From the IMG/VR virus record IMGVR_UViG_3300034683_000530, positions 1-47,082 of that record: a stretch of DNA of 47,082 nucleotides, one strand, 5' to 3'. The notes beneath the pieces were generated by a model. It made no database searches. It was not told where the DNA came from and was given only the letters and a program-made list of their open reading frames with translations. Positions 22,911 to 29,709 of this stretch are shown one piece after another; within the stretch, counting starts at the first letter, position 1, and each line of letters opens with the position of its first letter. Position numbers and translations under genes: made by a program. This DNA is from a virus.

Positions 22911-23156
22911 TCAGTCTTTAAAATAAACGGTATATGCCGTATCGTTTCCTATAGGAAGGTTAAGAAACACGTCGTCGCAATCCTCAATATCGGACTCAAT
23001 GACCCCGAGTTTCTTAATGTCCTTCACAAGGTTTCCCCACGCAGGGTCGCCCTTATAAAAATACTTACCTGCACATCCGCAACGGCAATGCCTATCGCGA
23101 CCGTAGTAAATCTTACATACGCGTGAAAAATCGATTTTACTCGTATCTATTCTCAT
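22911..23156 (-). CDS. Hypothetical protein with CRCGC cysteine motif
   Basis: 81 residues. The N-terminal segment VCKIYYGRDRHCRCGCAGKYF holds Cys14, Cys24, Cys26 and Cys28, a compact motif seen in small phage proteins, probably a metal site or a structural knuckle. The C-terminal half is acidic and ends TVYFKD. Three bases separate it from the first array copy, so it is co-transcribed with the array. It follows the terminator-like hairpin at 23161-23206. Confidence 0.6.
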   Translation of the reverse strand: MRIDTSKIDFSRVCKIYYGRDRHCRCGCAGKYFYKGDPAWGNLVKDIKKLGVIESDIEDCDDVFLNLPIGNDTAYTVYFKD

Positions 23157-23160
23157 AATC

Positions 23161-23206
23161 GTAAATAATAAAGTCGTCCTGCACCGTATACACGGCGCAA
23201 GACGAC
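23161..23206 (-). terminator. Leftward rho-independent terminator or attenuator
   Basis: Bases 23173-23206 form, on the leftward strand, a 14-bp stem with two G-U wobbles (on the other strand these would be A-C mismatches), loop of 6, followed by a T-rich tail (TTTATTATTT). The wobbles show that the RNA is leftward. It lies between the gene at 23213-23611 and the array operon, so it may limit or regulate expression of the array. Confidence 0.65.
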
Positions 23207-23212
23207 AGTCCG

Positions 23213-23611
23213 TTACTGTTCATACCATTCCTTATAAGCCTCTAAAGCTTTCATAATCAACTCGTTTACCCTCGTTTTAACGGAGGGCTGAAGCGGTTGC
23301 GTAAACAGTGCTTGTCCCTGACCCGGGCCTTCTTTACAAGGATATGCAAAAGCATATTTATCCGAGTCTATTCTGTAGCCAAAATAGCTCTTTTCCGGAT
23401 TAAACCGCTCGCAAATAAACTTGTACCCCGACCGTCCGCTATAATTATAACGGAGAAACATTGCCGGTGTACCGTCGCCGTTGTCCTTAATTACGAAAGA
23501 ACTGTTCTCGAGAAACCTGTCGAGCCATCTCTGTGTCCCGAATAGTTTTTCGCTGTTTACTTCGATTTCTACCTCGAGTCCGTTTTTCGAAACGAATTTT
23601 GTCACTTCCAT
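23213..23611 (-). CDS. Hypothetical protein, upstream of the array
   Basis: 132 residues: beta-rich N-terminus (VTKFVSKNGLEVEIEVNSEKLFG), a central basic/aromatic part (FLRYNYSGRSGYKFICERF) and a helical C-terminal end (VNELIMKALEAYKEWYEQ). No family is recognised. It is the first gene behind the 23-bp operator-like repeats and the leftward promoter candidate, so it may be an early-expressed leader gene of the leftward set. Start at 23611 is the only ATG that fits. Confidence 0.55.
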   Translation of the reverse strand: MEVTKFVSKNGLEVEIEVNSEKLFGTQRWLDRFLENSSFVIKDNGDGTPAMFLRYNYSGRSGYKFICERFNPEKSYFGYRIDSDKYAFAYPCKEGPGQGQALFTQPLQPSVKTRVNELIMKALEAYKEWYEQ

Positions 23612-23718
23612 TGTTTTAGTTTTTAATTATGCCTACTCTATTGACGACTTTTCGGCTTCCGTCGTTGTACTTATTCGAAGTTCCAAACTTCACAAGTCTT
23701 TATTTTCAAGACTTTAGA

Positions 23719-23807
23719 ATAAGTTTCTTGGTATAGTACGACCAAGTTTCTTGGTAGGATATGACCAAGTTTCTTGGTACAATACGACCAAGTTTTCCGA
23801 TATTGTT
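23719..23807. repeat. Three and a half tandem 23-bp repeats with CCAAG-ttt-CTTGG palindromes
   Basis: The unit aagtttcttggtatagtacg plus acc repeats at 23721, 23744 and 23767, then a partial copy at 23790. Joined copies create the palindrome CCAAGtttCTTGG at 23742-23754 and 23765-23777, and a half site at each end. The 23-bp period puts the sites about two helix turns apart. It lies in the leader of the leftward operon and looks like an operator array for a dimeric regulator. Confidence 0.75.
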
Positions 23808-23912
23808 TAGTACTTCCTTCCGTATACAGAACTTAATGTACTTTTTGTTCTGTATACAATATCTAACCTTAACCGTTAGATTTTGGTAGGAAAGACTAAA
23901 TTTTTTCATATT

Positions 23913-23920
23913 CAAAGGTA
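23913..23920 (-). promoter_or_regulatory. Leftward promoter -7 box
   Basis: On the leftward strand 23920-23913 reads TACCTTTG, a full match to the Bacteroidetes -7 consensus TAnnTTTG. No good -33 box is seen (TTTC-like only). Transcription would run through the 23-bp repeats into the gene at 23611. A possible 69-codon frame at 23706-23915 in between begins at the box itself, so it is doubtful. Confidence 0.45.
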
Positions 23921-24018
23921 AGAAATTTATTTCGAAGTAAGAAACATATTCTGCAAAAGGTTATTAAAATTCAAGGTTTAACCGCAAAAATCTATTAAAA
24001 AAACTGTTAAATATATAT

Positions 24019-24048
24019 AAAAAAAGGACCGTTTCCGGTCCTTTTTTT
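24019..24048. terminator. Bidirectional-looking rho-independent terminator after the 263-residue gene
   Basis: AAAAAAAGGACCG (24019-24031) and CGGTCCTTTTTTT (24036-24048) give a perfect 13-bp stem with loop TTTC. On the leftward strand it follows the stop of 24063-24854 by 14 bases and ends in a T-run. It separates that gene from the leftward operon starting near 23920. Confidence 0.85.
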
Positions 24049-24062
24049 AACTTTTCTTAACC

Positions 24063-24854
24063 TTATTCAAGGTCATTCGTAACTTCTGACGTTTCGTCTA
24101 AATTTCGCAATTCCGATTCAATACCGATTAATTCGTTTTGAAGTTGGTCGATTTTGAACCTTAATTCGTCCATCTTTTTTACCAATTTTTCGCGTTTTTT
24201 AACGGGGTCGTCGTTTTCGGACAACTCCATTAAACGTTTTTCTGCCCGTTTTAATGTTTCCGGGTCAATTTCGTCCGAAATTTTGCCAATATTTGACAAG
24301 GTTTTGTAAAATTGACGGTTGGTCTTTTCGTCGACCAACTTTAACAAAACCGTATTGGTCCTCTTATCGAGGACCACCGACTTGATTAAAAACCGGTTGT
24401 CCGAAATTTCCGTAAACCTTCCGACATAAGACCACGCCTGTTTTAACAGGTTTTCGACGTCTTTTTCCGTTTTCGGACTTATTGACCTTTGTTTGGGACT
24501 AAAGTCCTCCACCTTCTCGTCCAAAATTTCGATTAAATCGGACCCGAATGCCTTACGAATAACTTTCCCGGTTTTTAAGTCTTTGACGGTCCATAAAGGG
24601 TTTTTAGCACGAACGTCGTCCAAAACCCCTGTTACCACACCCTCAACCCATTGAATGGAATTGAACGGGACAACCCGGGCACGATACCCGATTTTGGACT
24701 TCATTTTTTTAACGACTTCAGACCTTGTCAGGGTTTCAGTTTCTTGAACTTCATTGGAAGTTTCTTGCATGTCCTCATCTATGTTAACATAGATTGGACT
24801 TTCTTGACTGTTAACAGTTGTTAACAAGTCCTGGTCTTTCTTAGTTGTTTTCAT
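24063..24854 (-). CDS. Hypothetical 263-residue protein with C-terminal coiled coil
   Basis: 263 residues. A low-complexity, Glu/Thr-rich start (1-42) is followed by a beta-rich part (YRARVVPFNSIQWVEGVVTGVL, then LWTVKDLKTGKVIRKAFGSDLIEIL, about 57-112) that resembles small SH3/KOW-like barrels, then a second beta part and a strongly charged coiled coil (about 200-255). No family is recognised. Codons are more AT-rich (ttt, aaa, gtt) than those of the operon downstream. It has its own promoter candidate and terminator, lies next to the repeat-rich region, and may be a DNA-, RNA- or polymerase-binding protein. Confidence 0.65.
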   Translation of the reverse strand: MKTTKKDQDLLTTVNSQESPIYVNIDEDMQETSNEVQETETLTRSEVVKKMKSKIGYRARVVPFNSIQWVEGVVTGVLDDVRAKNPLWTVKDLKTGKVIRKAFGSDLIEILDEKVEDFSPKQRSISPKTEKDVENLLKQAWSYVGRFTEISDNRFLIKSVVLDKRTNTVLLKLVDEKTNRQFYKTLSNIGKISDEIDPETLKRAEKRLMELSENDDPVKKREKLVKKMDELRFKIDQLQNELIGIESELRNLDETSEVTNDLE

Positions 24855-24877
24855 ATTACAAATTGTTAAAGAACGTT

Positions 24878-24942
24878 ATTGGTAGCAAAATACTACCAAT
24901 ATCCAATTGGACTGTAGTCCTTAATTGAACAGTATAAAGATA
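24878..24942 (-). promoter_or_regulatory. Leftward promoter candidate and leader hairpin of the 263-residue gene
   Basis: On the leftward strand 24942-24935 reads TATCTTTA, the same -7 variant as three rightward promoters, with TTAA 37 bases ahead (at 24979). The leader then contains a perfect 8-bp hairpin, ATTGGTAG/CTACCAAT (24878-24885 and 24893-24900) with a 7-base loop, some 23 bases before the ATG. It could be a regulatory or stability element. Confidence 0.45.
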
Positions 24943-25039
24943 GAAAAATAAATTGAATTACGATACTAAAGGAAGTTAAAGTTTGACTTCAAAAATAGGT
25001 CGAAAAGTTAAAAAATATTAAGGAATAACCCCCTATACA

Positions 25040-25260
25040 GAACTTATTTTATAAGTCGTATTTATAATTGTAACTACACTTATAAATCGAATTTATAACG
25101 ACGTACGAAAGTCTCGTTAAATATAGAACCTAATTTATAAATTAAATTTATAAGTTAGGTCAACATATAAGTCAAATCTATAATTATAAGTTATAAGTCA
25201 AATCTATAATTAAGGACAACATATAAGTCAAATTTATAACTTATAAGATATAAGTTATAT
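25040..25260. repeat. AT repeat block with ATAAGTCAAATTTATAA-like units
   Basis: Units such as ATAAGTCAAATCTATAATTA (twice) and ATAAGTCAAATTTATAAC recur with short spacers, along with TTATAA palindromes. The block contains hardly any G/C, so it would melt easily. It is typical of an AT-rich unwinding element, though a decayed repeat is equally possible. Confidence 0.6.
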
Positions 25261-25498
25261 CTATATTGTGACTACCCTAATAAGTACTACTTATTAGGTT
25301 TAGTTAACAAATGTTTTTAGTTAATAGTTATAGGACTGCTAAAATTAACATTCGTTAACTGAAGAGGTTTTAAGGAAGGTAAGAAAATAAGTAGTTAATT
25401 TGCAAATATTTAGCTAATAAAATTAAAAGAGGATAGGTTAATTGCTGAATTAGGTTAAAGGAGATTAAGGACTTTTGCAATTAGGATTTTAACTATAA

Positions 25499-25546
25499 TT
25501 TACATTTGTAAATTTACATTTGTTAATTTTAGTTTACATTTGTAAA
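25499..25546. repeat. Three TTTACATTTGTAAA palindromic sites
   Basis: TTTACATTTGTAAA at 25499-25512 and 25533-25546, and TTTACATTTGTTAA (one base changed) at 25513-25526. The 14-bp site is a palindrome with a TT centre, fit for a dimeric DNA-binding protein. Confidence 0.75.
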
Positions 25547-25573
25547 TAGGTCATTCTCCTTCAATTTTAGTAC

Positions 25574-25850
25574 TTATTCACATTCGTTGACACTTATTAA
25601 CAAATTGACTTATGTTCCTTTATTTAACACTTGTTAACACTTATTAACAACTCCACCTATCAACCTTTTTTTACAATTCTTTGCACTTATTAACAGAATA
25701 GGTTATTAGACATTTCTTACAATTCTTTGCACTTGTTAACAGAATAGATTATTAGGTTTGGTTCACAAATCTTTGAACTTATTAGCAGTTCCCCCTATTA
25801 GGTTTGGTTCACAATTCTTGACAAGTTTTAAGAAGTGACTCTAATTTAGA
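25574..25850. repeat. DnaA-box match and 46-bp iteron-like repeats
   Basis: TTATTCACA at 25574-25582 fits the bacterial DnaA box TTATNCACA. Variants TTATTAACA or TTGTTAACA follow at 25594, 25631, 25641, 25687 and 25733. From 25673 a 46-bp unit (acaattctttgcacttatta, then acagaatagg...) repeats at 25719 and 25765 with a partial fourth at 25811. This is a plausible initiator-binding cluster. Confidence 0.65.
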
Positions 25851-26079
25851 TTTTAACATATTTTTGAAATTAGGGGGTAGGTTGATGGAAGGGGGGGCCC
25901 TTTATAATATATATAGAGCAAGGCGCGTCTCGAAAAATAAAATTTGAGCCAAATCTATATCCCCAACAATTCTACCTAAACCCGGTTTTTGTACGGTAAT
26001 AAGCCATTGGCTCCCATAAAAAATTATAGGGGCCATAAGCCTTTTAGCGGATACGGGGGAAAATTGGTACAAATTTCAT

Positions 26080-26559
26080 AAACAATAAATGGAATTATTG
26101 TTTAAGACTAACTGCTTGACACCCAGCTCGATAGAGGCCTTTTAAACAATAAACGAGAAAAAACGGACTAAACTTTTTTTCGTCAATTGTAAATGAATGC
26201 TAAAAAAATAATTTGGGACTTTATCCTAAAAATATTTCGAATTTTAAACAATAAACGAAATTATTGTTTAAGACTAACTGCCTGATACACAACTCGATAG
26301 AGGCCTTTTAAACAATAAACGAGAAAAAACGGACTAAACTTTTTTTCGTCAATCGCAAATGAAAGCTAAAATCAGACCCGAAAAAAGCCTATAAAAAAAT
26401 TTAAGCCTTTATCCCAAAAATATCTCAAATTTTAAACAATAAACGAAATTATTGTTTAAGACTAACTGTCTGGTATACAAGCCAATAGGAGCCTTTTAAA
26501 CAATAAACGAGAAAAAACGGACTAAACTTTTTTTCGTCAATTGCAAATGAAAGCTAAAA
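26080..26559. repeat. Three imperfect 126-bp direct repeats
   Basis: Copies at 26080-26205, 26246-26371 and 26434-26559 each hold AAACAATAA, TTATTGTTT, AAGACTAACTG, a GAGGCC- or GGAGCC-like part, a second AAACAATAA, and CGAGAAAAAACGGACTAAAC followed by a T-run and CGTCAA. A related leader with AAAAATAT precedes copies 2 and 3 and a fourth, partial unit near 26585-26620. Confidence 0.85.
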
Positions 26560-26782
26560 TCAAGTTGAAAATAAAATTGACTGTTTTACTCAAAAATATT
26601 TTGAGTTTTAAACAATAAAATGGACTCAAATCGCAAAAATTCGCAAATTTAACATTTTAACTCTTTGATTTTCAATGAATAAACAAAATAAACACAACCT
26701 TTAGTTTATTGTTTAAGAAAATTTATATTGATTTTCAAGTAGTTAGGGGGCCTTTTAAACAATAAACAATAATTTTAATACA

Positions 26783-26851
26783 AACTTTCCATTGGAAAAT
26801 GAGCTTAAACGCTAAAATTTTAGCATTTAAGCTCATTTCGCCCAGAAAGTT
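26783..26851. repeat. 42-bp near-perfect palindrome with an outer stem (cruciform candidate)
   Basis: Bases 26797-26838 (AAATGAGCTTAAA, then GCTAAAATTTTAGC in the centre, then TTTAAGCTCATTT) are palindromic apart from one C/A position. Outside it AACTTTC (26783-26789) pairs with GAAAGTT (26845-26851). No T-run follows. It lies among the AAACAATAA sites. Confidence 0.85.
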
Positions 26852-27191
26852 ATATAGATTTTATTGTTTATTGTTTAAAATGCCAGTTTTTAGGCCTGTA
26901 ACCCCCTCATTTTTAATAGGTTATTCCATAAACAATCATTGTTTATTATTGTTTAAGATTTGTGCCCGCTAAGCCGCTAACCACTTTATTTACAGACAAT
27001 TAAGCTCTTTCGAAGGTCAAAAATTATTGTTTATGAAGGCTCCGAAACTCAAACAAAGAATTGTATCGCGCTGATTTTTAGCTCGTTACATTTTTACTCC
27101 GTTTTTTAGCACTTTTTGTTCTCCCGCAAGCCACTTTTTTAAGGGGAGTTCCCATAAAAATGAAAATACAGGATAACCTTTAGGTAAATTT

Positions 27192-27236
27192 TTAGCTTAA
27201 AATATTTCCTCGTTTAAATTTTAATTTTTATATTTG
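27192..27236 (+). promoter_or_regulatory. Promoter of the terminase/structural operon (shared phage promoter, copy 4)
   Basis: TTAG at 27192, CTTAAAATATTTCC next (compare TGTAAAATATTTTC of copy 1), TTTC at 27205-27208 and the full -7 box TATATTTG at 27229-27236, exactly 37 bases after TTAG. The terminase start is 27263, giving a leader of about 20 bases. Confidence 0.65.
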
Positions 27237-27262
27237 TATTCGTAACGCTATATTCTCTTTAT

Positions 27263-28009
27263 ATGGAACCCGTAAAAGATAAACTCGATAAACTGATACC
27301 CGACAGAGGGTCGTTGCCGAGCCCCGGTTTGGCAAATGCGATAAACGATTTGCAAACTGCCGAGGCAGAGAAGCTGTTAGACTCGGAGCGTAGGGCGAAA
27401 GCCCGCAGGTTGAGGGCCAAAGTAAAATATTATAAGAATAAGTACGGGCCGGAATACGAGCCCGAGTTCGACGAAGAGGGCAATTATATAGAACCGCTAT
27501 ACCCGCCGGAATTAACGACGAAAACGATACTCAAAGAAGACGATTACGAAATAGTGACGACCCCCCTCATAGACGACGAAAAGACGGACGTCATGTTCAC
27601 GGGTCAGTATGCCCACCTAAACGGCACTACTTCCCCCCAAATCGCCCGCCTGTTCAAGAGGCTCAATATAGACGAGACGGTCAGGCTCACCAAATCCGAA
27701 ATGTTCGACCTTGTCGCCACACTCATGATGTGCAACGAGAAACAACTGAAGGCTATCCTAAACAACAGGCGTGTGCCGGCCGCAGTGCGCATTATCGTCA
27801 AAGCCCTGGAGACCGATATGAAAGTAGGCTCTCTGGACACCGTAGAGAAGCTGTGGGACAGGATTTTCGGCAAGCCTTCGCAGACGGCCAATATTATAGA
27901 CGAGAGGCCCGTGTCGGCCCTGCAAGAGTTGTTGCCCGGCGTTAAACCGGGGAAAACCATTAGTCGAGAGGCGTATTTGCTGATTAAAGAACGGCTATTC
28001 GGAGATTGA
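27263..28009 (+). CDS. terS: Terminase small subunit (putative)
   Basis: 248 residues. It directly precedes the large terminase gene and is the first gene behind the structural promoter. The N-terminal third has a basic stretch (SERRAKARRLRAKVKYYKNKYG, about 42-63) and acidic linkers; the helical C-terminal part, with ALETDMKVGSLDTVEKLWDRIFGKP, resembles the end of small-terminase proteins in Bacteroidetes phages. It would recognise packaging DNA and deliver it to the ATPase. The assignment is mostly by position. Codons are GC-richer than in most of the genome. Confidence 0.65.
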   Translation: MEPVKDKLDKLIPDRGSLPSPGLANAINDLQTAEAEKLLDSERRAKARRLRAKVKYYKNKYGPEYEPEFDEEGNYIEPLYPPELTTKTILKEDDYEIVTTPLIDDEKTDVMFTGQYAHLNGTTSPQIARLFKRLNIDETVRLTKSEMFDLVATLMMCNEKQLKAILNNRRVPAAVRIIVKALETDMKVGSLDTVEKLWDRIFGKPSQTANIIDERPVSALQELLPGVKPGKTISREAYLLIKERLFGD

Positions 28010-28031
28010 CCTCCTTCCTTATACATTATAT

Positions 28032-29603
28032 ATGAGCTACACGCAGAAATCCCAATCGCAACCTACCGCTTTAATGCGCGATACGACGCCTGTACCGCTC
28101 GACCCGGTACAGGTACTGCGCTTAGAGTTGTTGACCTCGCTCACGAAATACACGAAAGCGATGTTCAAAGCGCAGCACAAGCGCTCGTTCGTGCTCGCGC
28201 GCCACCACGAGTTGATAATCGAGAAACTCGAAGGAGTGCTCGACGGTAAAATCAAACGCCTCATCATTAATATAGCGCCGCGTTACTCCAAAACGGAGCT
28301 GGTGGTAAAACAGTTCATAAGTGCGGGGTACGCGCTTAACCCCCGATGCAACTTCATGCACCTGTCCTATTCCGACGCACTCGTTAACGACAACTCCGCG
28401 CAGATACGGGAATTGATGAACCTGCCTATATACAGAGAGTTGTTCCCCGAGTCCGCTTTGGAGAAACCCGGTAAAGCCTCGTCCGAACGATGGAAGACGA
28501 AAGCCGGCGGCGAGTTCTACGCGGTATCGACGCAAGGTCAGGTAACCGGCTTCGGTGCTGGTCAGGTGGACGATATAGAGGCCGACAACCTGGATAACGA
28601 GTGGTTACGTTACGACGACGAGTTCCTCAACAAGTTGGGGCTTATAGGGGCTAACTCCAACGTATTCAGCGGGGCTATCATCATAGACGACCCCATCAAA
28701 CCCGACGATGCGCTGTCCGATATACTGCGAGAGAGGGTCAACCAGCGCTTCGAGACGACCATACGCTCCCGTACCAACTCCCGCAATACGCCCATCATCA
28801 TCATTATGCAACGCCTGCACGAGCACGACTTGTGCGGATACCTCCTGGAGAAGGAGCCCGACGAGTGGGAAGTGCTGTCGCTGCCGGCCATACAGGCAGA
28901 CCCGGAGACTGGAGAAGAGTTCGCGCTCTGGCCGTTCAAGCATACGTTGGAAGAGTTGTACCGCCTCCGCGAAGCAGACCCGATGGTGTTCGAGACACAG
29001 TACATGCAAGACCCGAAACCGAGAGAAGGCCTGTTGTACACGCACTTCGGCACCTATACTACGATACCTCAGGAGCCCGGTATGAAGCGATGCAACTATA
29101 CCGACACGGCCGATACCGGAGCGGACTTCCTGTGCTCGATAGACTTCGTCATGGGTAAAGAGTACAACTACGTTATAGATGTGCTGTATACGAATGCCCC
29201 CATGGAGGTTACGGAGCCCGCCACGGCTCAAATGCTCACGAAGGACAGGATAGACTTGGCAAGGATAGAGAGTAATAACGGCGGTCGCGGATTTGCCCGT
29301 GCGGTCATGCGCTTATTGAAGACGGACTTCCGGAATTTCAAAACGACGGTGACGTGGTTCACGCAGTCGCAGAATAAATACGTACGCATACACACGCAAT
29401 CGGCGGAGGTGATGAACACGACGCTTATGCCCGAGGATTGGGCGACGCGCTGGCCTAAGTTCCATACCGCTTTGATGTCCTACAGGAAGGACAACAAACG
29501 CCGCAGTCAACATGACGACGCGCCGGATGCGCTGACAGGTACGTACGAGATGCGGGACAAGGTTGCAAAAAAGAAAAAGATAAAGCAGCTCAATGCTAAA
29601 TAA
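28032..29603 (+). CDS. terL: Terminase large subunit (packaging ATPase and nuclease)
   Basis: 523 residues. A modified Walker A, IAPRYSKTEL (81-90), takes the place of the usual PPRxGKS-type motif; Walker B is GAIIIDDPI (near 213-221), with the coupling motif in IIIIMQRLHEHD downstream. The nuclease domain starts at FLCSIDFVMG (about residue 364) with its first Asp, continues IARIESNNGGRGFA, and ends in HDDAPDAL (near 495-502), which supplies the last acidic residues. It drives DNA into proheads and cuts it. Codon use is GC-rich and unlike the neighbours, as for the small subunit. Confidence 0.93.
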   Translation: MSYTQKSQSQPTALMRDTTPVPLDPVQVLRLELLTSLTKYTKAMFKAQHKRSFVLARHHELIIEKLEGVLDGKIKRLIINIAPRYSKTELVVKQFISAGYALNPRCNFMHLSYSDALVNDNSAQIRELMNLPIYRELFPESALEKPGKASSERWKTKAGGEFYAVSTQGQVTGFGAGQVDDIEADNLDNEWLRYDDEFLNKLGLIGANSNVFSGAIIIDDPIKPDDALSDILRERVNQRFETTIRSRTNSRNTPIIIIMQRLHEHDLCGYLLEKEPDEWEVLSLPAIQADPETGEEFALWPFKHTLEELYRLREADPMVFETQYMQDPKPREGLLYTHFGTYTTIPQEPGMKRCNYTDTADTGADFLCSIDFVMGKEYNYVIDVLYTNAPMEVTEPATAQMLTKDRIDLARIESNNGGRGFARAVMRLLKTDFRNFKTTVTWFTQSQNKYVRIHTQSAEVMNTTLMPEDWATRWPKFHTALMSYRKDNKRRSQHDDAPDALTGTYEMRDKVAKKKKIKQLNAK

Positions 29604-29667
29604 TGCTAAATAATGTTAAAATAGAGATTTTTAACGCCGATTATTTTATTATATAAAGAATAATATA

Positions 29668-29675
29668 TATATTTG
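29668..29675 (+). promoter_or_regulatory. Promoter before the 213-residue structural gene
   Basis: TATATTTG at 29668-29675 matches the -7 consensus in the 106-bp AT-rich gap after terL. TTAA, rather than TTAG, stands 37 bases ahead (29631). The -33 region is not clear. The start codon is 29710 after an AT-rich leader typical of strongly expressed Bacteroidetes genes. Confidence 0.55.
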
Positions 29676-29709
29676 TTTACGAAATTATTAACTATTAATA
29701 CGAATTATT

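Larger units (their letters stand above)
26080..27032. repeat. Cluster of about 17 AAACAATAA / TTATTGTTT sites
   Basis: By eye about nine AAACAATAA and eight TTATTGTTT cores lie in 950 bases, many as facing pairs 5-7 bases apart (26080/26095, 26246/26261, 26434/26449) or as tandem overlaps (near 26760 and 26862). Such density with both orientations points to a specific DNA-binding protein. Confidence 0.8.
24855..27262. other. 2.4-kb repeat-rich AT-rich region without genes; replication origin candidate
   Basis: No frame of reasonable length is open on either strand between the divergent genes at 24854 and 27263. From left to right it holds a leader hairpin, an ATAAGTCAAATTTATAA-type AT repeat block (25040-25260), three TTTACATTTGTAAA palindromes (25499-25546), a DnaA-box match and 46-bp repeats (25574-25850), three 126-bp repeats and many AAACAATAA sites (26080-27032), a 42-bp palindrome (26797-26838) and a promoter (27192-27236). 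A G-run occurs at 25888-25896. An origin, possibly joined with packaging or partition signals next to terminase, is the most economic reading. Confidence 0.6.

Noticed and set aside
23706-23915. 69-codon leftward frame over the 23-bp repeats
   Set aside because: It begins within the -7 promoter box, is half made of tandem-repeat DNA, and its product has no protein-like conservation; the repeats are better read as operators.
26080-26559. CRISPR array in the long-repeat region
   Set aside because: Units are about 126 bp with internal inverted cores, and the spacers are related to each other.
28037-29513. Long leftward and alternative rightward frames inside the large terminase gene
   Set aside because: High G+C leaves few stops in all frames; only the frame with Walker and nuclease motifs is supported.
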